Assembly (NCBI GenBank): GCA_907165135.1
Contig: OU015568.1
Coordinates: 6,766,501-6,830,500, forward strand
Direction: 5' to 3'
Source of the DNA: Oikopleura dioica
Taxonomy: Eukaryota > Chordata > Appendicularia > Copelata > Oikopleuridae
DNA length: 64,000 bases
The position numbers and the translations under genes were made by a program. Shown piece by piece: positions 34,011-45,565 of the stretch (position 1 is the first letter of the stretch; each line of letters opens with the position of its first letter). The notes under the pieces are model-generated. The model saw only the letters and a list, made by a program, of their open reading frames with translations. It did not search any database and was not told the origin of the DNA.

Positions 34011-34923
34011 TATCTTTGAGCGAAAGAAAATCAAGCCCTTGTCGAGCACTGAAGTTCTCCATTCAAATCTCCCCGGCGAATTGAGTTCAACCTCACTTTC
34101 AGAGAGTTTGAAGCCGCAGCCTCTGCAGCAAAGCTCCTCCCTTTCCATCCACGACCGATTGGAAAATATCGACAATGAAATCACCCTCATCGCCAGAAAA
34201 GTCAAGGTAAATTTTTACATCACGAACGAGGAAGAATCAAATAGGAAAAAATTCAGACGACGACGAGTGGAAAGTTGAAAGGGATGAAGCAAAAGTTTGA
34301 GGCGCGGCAAAGTGTGCTGAAGACGGAAATTGAGTGTACAAAGGTTTGATTCTTGATAGAAGAAGGTGGCTATGAGATTTTTTAGACGATAGCGAAAGAA
34401 AACGAGAATAAAGCGACTCATCTTGACACAGAACTCCGTCGACTAAGGACCGAAGGTACTGGCTTCTTCTTTATCATCCCTCCTTTTATGGAGTTTTAAG
34501 GCTCGGAGTTGCAAAGAAAACTCGACGAATTGAAAGCTCAAAATAACGAAGCAATAAGACTTGAGCAAGAAATCATTTCCCAGGGAAAACAAAACGACGA
34601 AATAATTGGAGAAATGGCAGATCTCAAGCAGGCAATTTTGAGCCTAAGTCGGACAGGTACTTAATTCTTTATTGAATTTCGGAAACCATTTTTTAGTTCG
34701 CGAAAAAGCACAAGAACTGAACGAAAGCAACACATTACGCGAATCAATGCTGGACGAAAACGCAACGCTCAAACGAGAACGATTCGAACTCGATGTCAAT
34801 TTGAAAAGCCGAGAACGCAATTTACTTGAAGCAACGCGCGAAATAGCAGAACTAGAAAGAATGCTGCAAACTTCGAACTCCTCTGTTACAAATTCGTTAT
34901 CTGCAATGTCGACTGAGCTCTAA
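33970..34923 (+). CDS. Short coiled-coil protein, unidentified (5' end unresolved)
   Basis: Exons ending at 34206, then 34257-34343, 34386-34455, 34501-34656 and 34697-34923, with matching phases. The product starts with a Ser-rich segment (around LPGELSSTSLSESLKPQP) and then is almost all coiled coil (LRRLRTEGSELQRKLDELK; LDVNLKSRERNLLEATREI), ending NSLSAMSTEL. The first exon is open back to 33970 without an ATG in frame, so the start codon must lie in an upstream exon or at a nearby ATG such as 33954 through a small intron. Poly(A) signal AATAAA at about 34936. Function unknown. Confidence 0.65.
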
Positions 34924-35029
34924 ACAATTCTGTAAATAAATATTTAATTTATACAAAAGTCGCACTTTCTCGTTAAATCGTATATGCACGGGCGCGGCTT
35001 GAACTAAACTCATTTAAAAATCAAGAGAG

Positions 35030-37232
35030 ATGTGGAAAGCAGTCTTTTTTCTCCCTCAAATTTGGGCGCAAACGCAGCCAGATGCTTGGCCTGATTACCA
35101 AGGCTCTTACGGCCTCTATGGCGTCTGGTCGCGACCTTCAGATGTTCAATGGTCAGATTTTGTGCAGTTCTATCACAGCTACGATGCAACGAAAACGAAT
35201 CCAAAAAAGGTCATGTCTCGGAAGATTCACGGCGCGTATGTGACTGCTCTCTGGGACAAGCCAAATGAAAAAGTTCATCTCTTGCATGATGAATTCGACT
35301 GCACAACAAGAGCTTGGCAGAACGAGCCGGAGTTTGAACTGAATGGCGAGAAGTACCAATTCATTCCTCCTCTGTCCTTGATTTCCAAAAACCGCGTCGA
35401 GGGAATCACAAAAGTCAAGACAAACGAAACAGTCCGAGGAATCCCGGTTTGGAAGTGGAAGGCCGACTTGAAAGATTCGAGCTCGAAATCGACCGGGAGC
35501 ATCGAAGTTATCACCGCTCAAACATCCAGTGAAAACATTCCTCTACGACCCATGCGACTGAGCTTCCGACTTCCAGGAGTTGACCATCATGAGATTTTCG
35601 AAATCTTCAAATTTCGGTCTGACTGAGTCTGACAGCTCTCAATCATTTTTTTCTTTTGACATAAAAAATTTAAGCTGGGAGGAACCACCCGTGGAAGTGT
35701 TTCAAATACCCGCTTTGACGCCCTGCAAAACAAGCCACAAGCCTGAGATCCCAGTTTTCAAGAGCAAGAACTTCCACGCGATGGCTGAAATCAAGGAAGA
35801 GATTCAATGTTTTTACCAAAATTTAGCTTGATGCGCGAAAAATAATCTTGACAAGGACATTATCTATGGTTCTGAGAAGTACGACTTTCCAATCTACGAC
35901 TTCGACATCACTTATTCTCAAGATGTTCAGCTTTCAAAATACCGCTTCTCGACAAATGGCTTTGCCGACATGATTTCGTTTTTCGGCAAGACGCAGCTTG
36001 AATGCACAAATGACTATGAAGGAGATGTTGTTTACTGCACCGACTTGCTTTATGGAAATTGTTCGTCCTGGAGGTTTCTTTTTTCATCGGAAGAGCACAT
36101 TTTAACGTCCTTCTTAGCTTATCCGACGACAGTTTTCCAGGAAGCTCGACGACAATTCACGGTGGGTTGGTTTCGATGAAATCGCCAGCTGAATTTTGGG
36201 GAACTGATGATCCACAAGCCTACTGGTTCAAAGGAAATTCTACTGTTCGAAATGTAAGGGCTAGAATTTTCGATTGATTGTTTTATCAAAAATTTAGGTT
36301 TTAGCGAACTCATGGACTGCTGAGAAAACTGTAGACAAGAAAGAATACACATTTGACTGGTATTTTTCCGATAGCTCGTGGAAGTTTTACACGCATCAAG
36401 AAAGGTAGTTAATTTTGGAAGATGGAAACTTTGATTCTTTAGTCGGCGACAGCAGCCGCTTCTTTTGAGAACTCGCTCCGCAGATCCAGTTACACCGGAC
36501 GGGCACCACCACCACGTCGACTATTCTATCTATTACTACGATGAAGGGCTGAAATCGTTTCCGGCAAATGCATTTGATTCTGCTTCGAAATGCTTCGCGG
36601 GAGAAAAGCATTCGTTTTTGCAAATCAACATGACTGATGTTGATGGAACTGGACCAGGTTAGGGTTAGAGAAAAAATCTCTCACTTTTGATTTTTTAGAT
36701 GTCGTCCGAGACATGTTCAAAATTGAGTTCGAAAAACGACTGCGAGAGACACTAGCCAGGGCTGCCGGAGTTGGGTTTTTGAGAATTAACAGGCTTAAAA
36801 TCTTCAATTTCGATCAAGCTGACAAATTCCAAATCCAGTTCTATCTTCTTGAGAAATCGAAGCTCTCAAAGTCGAACGAGTTGACGTTGGACGAAGCAAA
36901 GTTTAAATTGAGCGGGATCATTGGTTCTGGAGGCGTTGGAATGCACCTGAATATGGCTGAGTACTTGGGATATGACAGCAGATTCCAAGGTGGTTTTAAG
37001 ACAATTGGCAGGGTTTTAAAGATTTTTAGCAATCAACACGACCCTGATTACAAAAGAGCTGTTCGACGAAAACGTTATCTATCAAGATAAATACGTAACT
37101 GACGGCGTAAGCGATGGTAACTTCGCAGTGGCTAGCATTCTGACTATTGTTGGCGGAGTAGCGATAGGTTTGGCTGCTGTATCAAGCGTCTTCCAAATCG
37201 CAATCCTTGGAATAGTCGTTCCCAAAATCTGA
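35030..37232 (+). CDS. Unidentified secreted or type I membrane protein
   Basis: Several exons join in frame: from ATG 35030 (MWKAVFFLPQIWAQTQPDAW, a probable signal peptide), through 35623, 35686 onward, 35849-36071, 36105-36254, 36298-36405, 36442-36657, 36700 onward, to a last exon ending 37232. The extracellular part has two similar-looking all-beta regions with Trp and Cys, for example DVQWSDFVQFYHSYDA and DKKEYTFDWYFSDSSW. A later part reads VVRDMFKIEFEKRLRETLAR and resembles a SEA-type or autoproteolysis-like fold only loosely. The last exon ends in one hydrophobic span (ILTIVGGVAIGLAAVSSV) and the residues GIVVPKI. I do not recognise the family. Several junctions were chosen by keeping frame, so internal boundaries may shift. 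Confidence 0.6.
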
Positions 37233-37326
37233 TTTTCCGTGGTCCACATAAATAAAGTTTAAAAATCAACCCTGTTCTCGCCTCAAGCTATTTTTTGACG
37301 CAAATTGTTGTAATGTTTCAAGAGAA

Positions 37327-38594
37327 ATGAGAATCGCTTTACTTTTGCCTGGATTGTCCTCGACAGTGACGATGGAGCAAGCTGATGCTCTGGAAAAGTG
37401 GCAGAAAATGTATTTTCCGAGGGAGCTAGTCCGGATGAAGATTACGCCATATGGGCAGCTAGGTGTCTTTGCGGAAAAGGACATTCCACGGGGCTCGATT
37501 TTGCTGGATATTGAGTACGAGGATCAGATCACAGTAAAGAAAGCGATACGGGAATTGAAGACGAAGGTCAAATTGAAAGTACCGACACTTGATTGCGTCG
37601 ACACACTAATTTTGTACATTTATTATGAGCTGAAGGAAGAAGAGGACTCGGAACTCCACCCGTTCTTTGATGCAATTACCAAGGATTTTCGCTATATTCT
37701 CGCGAATTGGGATGAAAAATACGATGAATTTCTATCGCCTCAAGTATTGAGAATGAAGCATAAAGCTCAAGAACTCATGAAAATCCGATATCAAAGGTAG
37801 AAGTGCTGGATAGAATCATAATCATGAAAATTCCAGAGCGCGAAAGGCTGACCATGAGATCCAGTTCAACGAGTTCAATTTTGCCGCGAATCTCGTTATG
37901 AGCCGGCAATTGTCCGACGCTCTTCCAGATCCTTCTTCCAGGCCTGTTTGGTTTCTCGAATCTTCAAACTGTCACAAACTGGCTCCGATTTACGATGTCT
38001 GGAATCACGAAACGACGCCAAACTCTCACTACTTTAATCCTCCGGGCTCAAGTCTTACGATTTACGCAGCTAGGGATCTCAAAAAGGACGAAGAGCTCTT
38101 CGTGACGTACGGTCCTCATACTCATCAAAATCTCATGCTTCTTGCAATTTACGGAATGGCGCTAGAAAGTGCCAAGGGCGAAATCTTGTTCTTTTCGAAG
38201 GAAGAAATCGATGCTGCTCTCCCTGAACAACTCGCTTCAATCAACGAAAATGGTCCTCAATCTATGCTTCATGGGAAACCCAGTGATGATTATTTGACAG
38301 CTGAATGCGAAATTAACATGGAAAAATTACGATCTTCGGACCCGAATTTTTTCTTTCTAAAAGGTTAGCCCACCAAATAAAGCGGTAGTAATTATTCTTA
38401 TTCATAAAATTTCAGACCTGCTGAATCAGCGACGCACTGATCTTGAACTCAAACTCACCCGCTTCGGGAAATTCAATGAGCCAGATGAGTACAGAAGATT
38501 TTTAGTGACGCGATTGATAGAGAGCGAACTTACAGTCATAGAACGCTGCTTCCAGCAATTCAATCTTTTATCATATTTTAAACCTGAACTCTGA
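37327..38594 (+). CDS. SET-domain protein lysine/histidine methyltransferase, SETD3/SETD4 type
   Basis: Three exons (37327-37796, 37837-38363, 38416-38594) give about 390 residues. The SET halves are ITPYGQLGVFAEKDIPRGS and, after a helical insert, KLAPIYDVWNHETTPNSHY, whose W-NHE matches the D-x-x-NH signature of this class. DLKKDEELFVTYG follows, with the terminal Tyr that ends the active site. A helical C-terminal domain (EEYRRFLVTRLIESELTVIE-like) corresponds to the Rubisco-LSMT substrate-binding region. SETD3 methylates actin histidine and SETD4 methylates histones; which one this is cannot be told here. The start could be the second ATG at 37372, which would drop a hydrophobic N-terminus. 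Confidence 0.8.
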
Positions 38595-38763
38595 AATTTC
38601 AACAAATACAGTATCTTCAGCGACCAGGAGTTGTTTGTTTCACCAACTTCTTTAGAATTTTTTTAAAGAGCGAGCTTTTCAAGTGTTTAACTCTAACAGT
38701 CCTCCAACAAGAAAGAGACGTCTTCTGTTCTTGCGAAAGACTACTCGGAATTCGCAAAAAATT

Positions 38764-39637
38764 ATGAAGTTGTCGATGATTTTTGCCCAATTTGGGTTCT
38801 TACTAGCTGAAGATCATGAGGATCATGAGGATGCTGAGCATGGAATTACCTCGTGTCAAGCGGTTCTAGAGCAGCAAAACGTCTTGCTTGGCCATTATTC
38901 TAGCTACGGTTTTACTTTTTGAGAACGATTAGACTCTTGCTATGTCTCAAATGTCTACAAATGTCTCTGAATGTCTCCCTAAAACCGACATCTAAGAACA
39001 TTGCTAGAGCAATCCGAACAAGTTAGACAATGTCGGAAGCCGGAAGAAGACTGGGTCGTTGATAAAAACGGGCATTGTGTAAAAGTCTTCTTGGTATCTC
39101 TCTTTTTTTTTCTTCTTCTTGATAACTTGAAAGGTCCATAAATCCTGGAATGACGCTCTTGAATGCTGTAAAAAGAAGGGAGGAAAGCTTGTCACGATCG
39201 AGTATCCAGCAAAAGCCTTTGAGATCAAGTATCTTCTTCAAAAAGCGAGCAACTGGACCGAAGACCAAATCTGGATCGGCTACAACGACAAGGAAAACGA
39301 AGGCGTTTGGATGGGCTGCAACGGTAAACCCGCTCCAGCCGGCTTCTGGCATAAAAATCAACCGGATAACTGCTGTCGCGGGCGCTACGGCATTTGGGAG
39401 CAGAACTGCGCGCTCATGGGGTCACGGTAGGGGCAGCGATGATACACACTGATTGATCGATAACATAAATTATGTTTTCCGTGATGATGTTTAATTGAAT
39501 GATTTTTCAGTGGATATGTTACTTGGGAAGACCAATGCTGCAAATCGGAACGTCACCCATTTGCTTGCCAAGTCGAGGACTGTGCCTTTCCCGGAGAAAC
39601 GGACGACGATAGTACCACAGGAGCTAAGCTTATTTAA
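38764..39637 (+). CDS. Secreted C-type lectin-like domain protein
   Basis: Exon 1 (38764-38880) encodes a signal peptide (MKLSMIFAQFGFLLA) and an acidic His-rich repeat (EDHEDHEDAEHG). Further exons give a C-type lectin fold: SWNDALECCKKKGGKLVTIE, then QIWIGYNDKENEGVWMGC, GFWHKNQPDNC and YVTWEDQCCKSERHPFACQ. The WIG, W..NQPD and final F-C positions are those of the family. The QPD motif normally goes with galactose-type ligands. Likely a secreted carbohydrate- or pathogen-binding protein. The protein ends TTGAKLI at 39637. Intron 1 uses the acceptor CTAGAG at 39009. Extra adjacent cysteines (CC pairs) suggest an additional disulfide. Confidence 0.8.
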
Positions 39638-39994
39638 ATCCATCGATTTTGAGGAGATGAACTTTCGAATGGTTAAAATTGTACATTTTTAAGCTTGGAA
39701 AAGGAACCGCGTCGACGGAAATAACCGAACAAGACCTCATGATTCCAATGTGAAAACTCATCCACCATCCAAACTCATTTTCTTTATTTTCCACTGCATA
39801 CCAAAAAATCTAAAAAAAATATTTCTTTATTTAACGATCCACACTCGTTGACCTCACAATCATCAAAGTCGTCAACGCATAAACTGACTAGCATGACTAG
39901 CAGTTATGTAAGGCGCTAATTGTTGCTCCAAATTATATCATCAAACCAAGTGATCAGAAAAAGTCTCAAACTCACTTTTATTAGCGCCCAATTT

Positions 39995-40291
39995 TTATGG
40001 TCTTTGATTTGTTTCCTCTCTAGCGAAATTTTTCATCAATGAGTTCATCAGTTTCTCAATTCGGAATTTATCATAATGACTGAATTTCAGTTCGATGTTC
40101 AAATCGTGATGTTCATGCGTTGTACCATTCATGGGAAGTGGAACAATGAAGACGTCCTGAATCGATTTCTCAATCAGCAGTCGTCTTTTGACCCTTGGAG
40201 TCTTTATTGAAATGCTTGGTTTTAATGTTGTTCAGCGTAAAAATGGCGTGACATTTCGATATTCATCGAAAATGCCTTTCATTTCCTCCAT
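39995..40291 (-). pseudogene. 99-codon coding-like frame interrupted by one TGA
   Basis: From ATG 40291 (MEEMKGIFDEYRNVTPFLR) the frame meets TGA after 19 codons, then stays open for another 78 codons to TAA at 39995. It encodes a varied, charged sequence that looks like real protein (RRLLIEKSIQDVFIVPLP; NIELKFSHYDKFRIEKLM). I found no splice pair that removes the TGA. It may be a decaying gene or exon, or a frame needing another start. No domain recognised. Confidence 0.35.
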
Positions 40292-41214
40292 TGATGATCA
40301 CTGAATTGACAGAATTTAGGTCAATCAGTGAACATTAGATCATCAAACAACGTCTAAAGAAGATTTTTATCAAGTCTAAATTTTGGACCGCGAGATTAAG
40401 GGGCCTGTTTTATCGGTTTTTAGCTCCAAAAACAACGCTAAAACCCAATGAACCCGTCAATTAGGCCACTGCGCTCTCGTCTGACCCCTCGAAAATATTT
40501 TCATTGTTCCCTGTTTTTCAGGAAACGGGTGTTTTCAGGGTAGCTGGGCCAAGTCTTCCCAGACGGCCGGGGCTTTCCGCTGGATGACTCCGTGTTGGTC
40601 AGGCGCTCGCTGCGTGCGCATAATGGGTGCGGCTTGTGCCGTTATATAACTACAAAGTAACAGGGCCGAGTCCTCCGGCCATCTACGGACTCTTTCGTCA
40701 ATGGATTATGCACGGCAGGTTTTTGGGTCATTCTAAAGAGCGATAAACCCCATTTCTAGTGCCATAGTGAAGGGAACTCTTGCTGGATGCGTTTCCAACC
40801 CTTTTCTTGCTGACATTCAGTCGGACAAGTCACTCAATTTCGCGCTACAGTCACACCTACTTACTACGTTCGCTGTTACATAAAAATTACGTCATCGGAA
40901 CATCATCCCCTGTTGGATCCCCATGGCCCCAAATTGACACCCCACAAGGGGGCTCAAGGTGGGGAGAAAAGTTGGAAAGCTCGAAAGGTGAAGAAGTTGT
41001 GTTCGGTTGGTTGCCCCGCCCAGATCCTTGGCGATCGTAGTAGCCAAGAGAGGTAGAAGCACACCGTGAGCATGCGTCGATCACGCGGGTGTGGGCGTCA
41101 CAGCCCTTTTTAAATTTGAGGTCGTCTCGCCTCTCCCGCCCATAACTATCTCTAGACAAAAAACCGGAGAGCAAAAGTTGACTTTCTTTTTACTTGAACT
41201 TTGGACTCCTCCTA
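40292..41214. other. GC-richer spacer upstream of the KLF gene
   Basis: No gene model is supported. The segment 40560-40700 is GC-rich (GACGGCCGGGGCTTTCC, CAGGGCCGAGTCCTCCGGCC) and differs from the AT-rich surroundings. The 150 bp before the KLF start contain CACACCGTGAGC and GGGTGTGGGCG, the latter resembling a GC/CACC-type site that KLF/SP proteins themselves bind. Confidence 0.4.
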
Positions 41215-41877
41215 ATGTTAATCGACAACCGTCTGGAAGCAGCTAGAGGTCTTTTATTTCTCCGAGAAGCGTCGCCGAGCAGCATTACTACTTGTAGCAG
41301 TGAGAGTATCTGTTCTTCCAGCAGCATGGACCGTTCCGACGCGGAAGACATGGAAGAGAACGGAGAGGAGTATCTCCGCCCGATCAGAACGTCAGTGATT
41401 CGTTGTGGCCCGCTCTATCGACCAGCCAGCGTAGGAACGCCAGAAATCTGCGACGACTCGATGAGCTCTTCCACCGACGAGCCACCAGTCGCACAACCTG
41501 CCCGGTCAGGCCTCAGGCCTCACCAGTGCACCGAGCCCGGCTGCGGCAAGTCCTACAAAAAGAAGTCCCATCTCACAGCGCATTTGCGCACGCACAGCGG
41601 GGAGCGCCCTTATCACTGCACTTGGGAAGATTGCGGCAAGCGGTTCGCCCGCTCCGACGAGCTCAGCCGCCACAGAAAGGTCCACACTGGCGAGAAGCCC
41701 TTCCAATGTCCAGTTTGCATGCGGCGGTTTATGCGATCCGATCATCTGACGAAGCACGCGCGGCGACATATTCACTCCTTGCCCAAGTATCTTCCCAGCT
41801 GGCACCAAGTGATGGCACAGCTCCAGGACATGGCACGACGGCGGGCTCAAGCCACGGGCAAGGCCACACCCTCTTGA
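41215..41877 (+). CDS. Kruppel-like transcription factor (KLF9/13/16 group)
   Basis: An intronless gene of about 220 residues; the ATG at 41215 ([16 protein letters not shown]) is the first in frame. Three C-terminal C2H2 fingers have KLF spacing: [40 protein letters not shown], and [20 protein letters not shown], joined by TGEKP-type linkers. The final [13 protein letters not shown] is typical of the KLF9/13/14/16 group. The N-terminus has a short hydrophobic helix (EAARGLLFL) that could be a Sin3-interaction motif as in that group, followed by Ser and Asp/Glu stretches. Nuclear; binds GC/CACCC boxes. Being intronless may reflect a retrocopy or secondary intron loss. Confidence 0.9.
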   Translation: MLIDNRLEAARGLLFLREASPSSITTCSSESICSSSSMDRSDAEDMEENGEEYLRPIRTSVIRCGPLYRPASVGTPEICDDSMSSSTDEPPVAQPARSGLRPHQCTEPGCGKSYKKKSHLTAHLRTHSGERPYHCTWEDCGKRFARSDELSRHRKVHTGEKPFQCPVCMRRFMRSDHLTKHARRHIHSLPKYLPSWHQVMAQLQDMARRRAQATGKATPS

Positions 41878-43472
41878 GAAAAAGCGAGGAGCTCGAAACA
41901 CAATGGAAAAACTCACCTCACGACACTAGCATAGAAGAATGATGAAAAGATAAAGAAGCCAAGTCTGGACTTTCTACATGTATTAGATGCCAAAAAACGC
42001 TTTCTTTTGACCAAACCTTTCCTGCCCTATAAACAACTGCTGCCTTATCAAATGCTTACAATTATTTTCTAGCCTGTTCATTTTTCAACCTTTTGTTTGA
42101 ATTGTTTTTGAATTCAATACGAACTCACTTTCAATAGCGAAATACTTTTTACACTCAAAGAAACTATCGTGTCATTTATGAGTTCTGAGGACAGGAGCGA
42201 TGATTATCAGCAGGCAAAGCGGGCGTGACAACCTGGTCACTTTAGGTACTAAGCCCTGATGATCGAGTGTCTAATCAGTGCATTTTGACGCAACTTTCCT
42301 TCAAACTGGGCTCGGAAACCTGGGTCGAAAACCTGAGGAAGGGTCCTGAAAAAGCCGCGTAGGCCTTTTCACGACCCTGACTCAGGGTTTGAACACAGGC
42401 TGCCAAGCCTTACCGTCATAATTACACGATTAAAGCTCAATATATCCATGTCCCTAAGCTATTTAATCTCCGTAAACGTAATTAAATGAGAGTCCCGTAA
42501 TCATGTGAGTTGTAGGAAAATAGCGCCACCCAACTAATGTGTTTTCAACTTCTTCAACGTACGATTCCATCACGGAGAAAAGTCGTGCCCAGTTCATGCT
42601 ACTATTTACTCAAGAATCACACGAGTAAAATGCCAAGAAGTGCGCCAAGTAGCAACTCGCAAGACCCTGGACTGATCAACGTCCATCGACCAAATTTCCA
42701 GCGGAGGACCTTTTTTCCTTGTTGAAATTTCAACTGAACAAAGGTCATAAAATTTCAAATGGCAAAGCCTGATTTTGGGATAACGATGATCAAACACTTA
42801 TATAAGATAAACTCGTGGGAACATTGCTGAATCTTATATAAGAAAAGAAAAGATTTTGACGATGTCTGACGGTCAAGGTTTTGGTGGCAATTAGTTCTTT
42901 GTTCTCATGATGTTAAAAAGCATTTTTATTGTGGAGCAGGCATTTGGGAATCGAGTCAAACAGGTACAATCCGATATAATATTGACATATCTTTTGTTTC
43001 CCGAAAGATTATGGGAGTCTGCCTTGTCACTCCCATTTCCAATGCGGATATATTCTCCGGGAGAATCTCATCCGAGAACGATTGTTAAGATTTCACAAGC
43101 TCATGAATTTTCCCAGCGAAAATTCAGAACTTGTGCGTTGTTTCATGAAAATAACCCGACCATTAAAAGTCAGGTTGCCAAAGAGTCCTCTTGATAAAAC
43201 AGAAGAAATATAGTTAAAAAACTTATTCGTATGTGCTGGAATGTTTGTGATTGTCGACCGATCTAAAATTCCTTGTAGACAGTCGAACTTCTCATCTTAT
43301 GGCCGCCGATTTCTCGTTCTAGAGATCGGATCTGCATGCACTTGACTCTCACTGGAATAATGTGTGCCCCAGGGCCATCGCACCAAATGACGCACGCCAG
43401 TCACTGAGTGAGCACCACCACCATAACCTTGCACCTCTCAATGATTCGATTTCTAGAGAATTTATCCCGACC
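41878..43472. other. Spacer with a MITE remnant, no supported gene
   Basis: AT-rich. Contains MITE copy d and the repeated palindrome CTTATATAAG near 42796 and 42833. Open frames around 42907-43194 have no recognisable domain or splice context. Confidence 0.55.
42308..42410. mobile_element. MITE, GGCTCGGCAACC family, copy d (intergenic, deleted)
   Basis: Ends GGCTCGGAAACCTGGGTCGA and GGGTTTGAACACAGGCTGCC are inverted copies; only part of one AAAAGCCGCGTAGGC module remains. It is the only copy of the family in this window outside a gene. Confidence 0.7.
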
Positions 43473-45358
43473 ATGAAAAGACTATTAATTCTACTAGAGA
43501 TTTTAACGAAGATAGATTGTTATTGCCCAGAAGGATGTAGGAGCTGTGGTCAGACATCAAAAGCCGATGGAACCAAAGATACTGGCTTATTTTACTGCGA
43601 CAGTGGGGGACTAACAGATGTTCCTTATGGATACAACACGAAGCAAATCAGGGACCTAAGGCTGAACAGCAACAAAATCAAGAAAATCCACCAGCACGAC
43701 TTCGGCTTGAAGCTAGAATGGCCGCTCTTGGAAGTGATTCATCTGGAAGAGAATCAAATCGAAGAGATCGATCGGAACTCCTTCCAAAATCTCGGAAACA
43801 TCACCACCCTCTTTCTTTCCAACAACAACCTCACTACTTTCCTCGACGGCATCTGGCTCCAGCTCAAATCGCTCAACCGCCTCCATCTCGACCACAACCA
43901 AATCGAAGTCATCCCTAAAGACTTTGGCGAAATGCCGCAGCTAACATGGCTGACGATCACAAACAACAAGATCTTCCACGTCGACTGGTGGCACTTCAAC
44001 AAAATCAAACTCCAACGATTTCAAATGGCCAAGAATCCGATGCCTTGCAATTGCGATAATTACGAATTCAGAATGTGGTCAGACTTGGCGTTTGAAGACG
44101 TCAGGTAAGAAGCAAAAACTTGAGGCAACCTGAGTCAGGCTTTGAAAGAACACTTTTGAAAAGCCGCGTAGCGGCTTTTTCAAAAACAAACCCGCGAAGC
44201 GGCTTCCCAAAAAATACCATTACAGTCTATCTCGAAATTTTGGTGAAGCCGCTTCGCGGCTTCGTTTTTGAAAAAGCCGCTTCGCGGCTTTTCATAAGTG
44301 TTCTTTCAAAGCCTGACTCAGGTTTTCGACAACGGATTCTTAGCCCAGAAAAGCCATTTATCTAAAAATTTCTATTTAGATTCGTTGACTTGGGCTTCAT
44401 CTGCCGAGGTGTCGAAGGAGGCCCATCAAATTGCACAGAACCAAGAGTAATCAACGCTGGTCACGTGAGAAACGAAGATGATGTGTACTCCGAGGCCTAC
44501 AGGACGATCTATACAATTGGCGAAAACGCAACTCTCTTTTGCAATTTCACTGGAGACCCGGTTCCAAAAGTGAGATGGATAAACGACAAAATCGGGCTGG
44601 ATAAAAATGATACCGATCCAGACGTGACTGTTGACGGCAATTTATTCATTCAGAATCTCACTCTTGGTGAGAAAAAAGCGTCTTTTCCCGAGAATAGCTT
44701 AATTTTCAGAGCATACTGGTTCCTACTGGTGCAACTTGGAAACAATCAGCTTTCGAAAAGTTGAGCGAAAAGTCAATTTGAAAGTGATTGAAGGAACTAA
44801 GCCGCAAATCACTGGAATCTCGACGCAAATCAACAAAGTAGAAGGCGAATACGCAAAGCTCTCGTGCAACATCACTTCCGAACCTCCGCCAGTTATTTCT
44901 TGGTTTTACCCGAACGGCACCAAAGTTGATGCTTCCACGAATATCGACAAGCTAAATGTGATGAATTTGCAGGGAATGTCGATTCTCACAGTAAGGTAGG
45001 TTTCTACATTTCAAATTAAGAGCTTATCTGATCCTAGAGACCTGGACATTTTGGACCAGGGAAACTACAAATGCAAGGCACACAACTTCCTCGGCGATAT
45101 TGAGGCTGAAATCCTCATGGTCGTCGAAGTCTCCGAACCAGAAGGTGACAACTACTTGCTTCTTGTCGGAGGAATTCTTGTCGCTTTCGTCGTAGTGGCA
45201 ATCTTCATCGTCGCTGGAACTTACGCGAAGAAATACAGGTACGCCCCCTTTATCATAAATTTCCCGATTTTTCCTTGTTTAGGCGGAAGGCCCAACTCAG
45301 AAGAGAACGAGAACAAGAACATGTCCGCGCTCAGCCCGTGGACGGTATGCGTATTTAA
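43473..45358 (+). CDS. LRR-Ig transmembrane receptor
   Basis: Five exons (43473-44104, 44380-44666, 44710-44995, 45038-45238, 45283-45358). Starts with a signal peptide (MKRLLILLEILTKIDCY), then a cysteine cap (CPEGCRSCG). Leucine-rich repeats follow (LEVIHLEENQIEEIDRNSF, ITTLFLSNNNLTTF, LNRLHLDHNQIEVIPKDF), then a C-terminal LRR cap (NPMPCNCDNYEFRMW). Two Ig domains have the usual Cys-Trp-Cys pattern (LFCNFTGDPVPKVRW ... GSYWC; LSCNITSEPPPVISW ... GNYKC). One membrane span (YLLLVGGILVAFVVVAIFIV) and a short basic tail ending QPVDGMRI. Similar in layout to LINGO/LRIG/ISLR2-type receptors that guide neurons or modulate growth-factor signalling. A MITE occupies intron 1. Confidence 0.88.
44120..44345. 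mobile_element. MITE, GGCTCGGCAACC family, copy e (intronic)
   Basis: Ends TTGAGGCAACCTGAGTCAGG and CTGACTCAGGTTTTCGACAA are inverted. Inside are AAAAGCCGCGTAGCGGCTTT and GCGAAGCGGCTTC palindromes in both orientations. Most of intron 1 of the LRR-Ig gene is this element. Confidence 0.8.
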
Positions 45359-45565
45359 CCAAGCATTGCTGAGATCAATCAGATTCTGTACAAAACTCCT
45401 TCAAAAACTTCCCGCTTTCATGTCCACCGAAATTTTTCTAATACAGCTAATCTCAACTTCAACAGAATTTTTCATAAAGTCGAAAACTCTTTGAAAGTTC
45501 ATTTTCATGAGATTTGACCAAATGCTCATATTGTCACAGTAAAATAGTCGGCCAATCTGACTAAA

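Noticed and set aside
42907-43194. 95-codon plus-strand frame
   Set aside because: No ATG context, domain, splice partner or poly(A) signal supports it.
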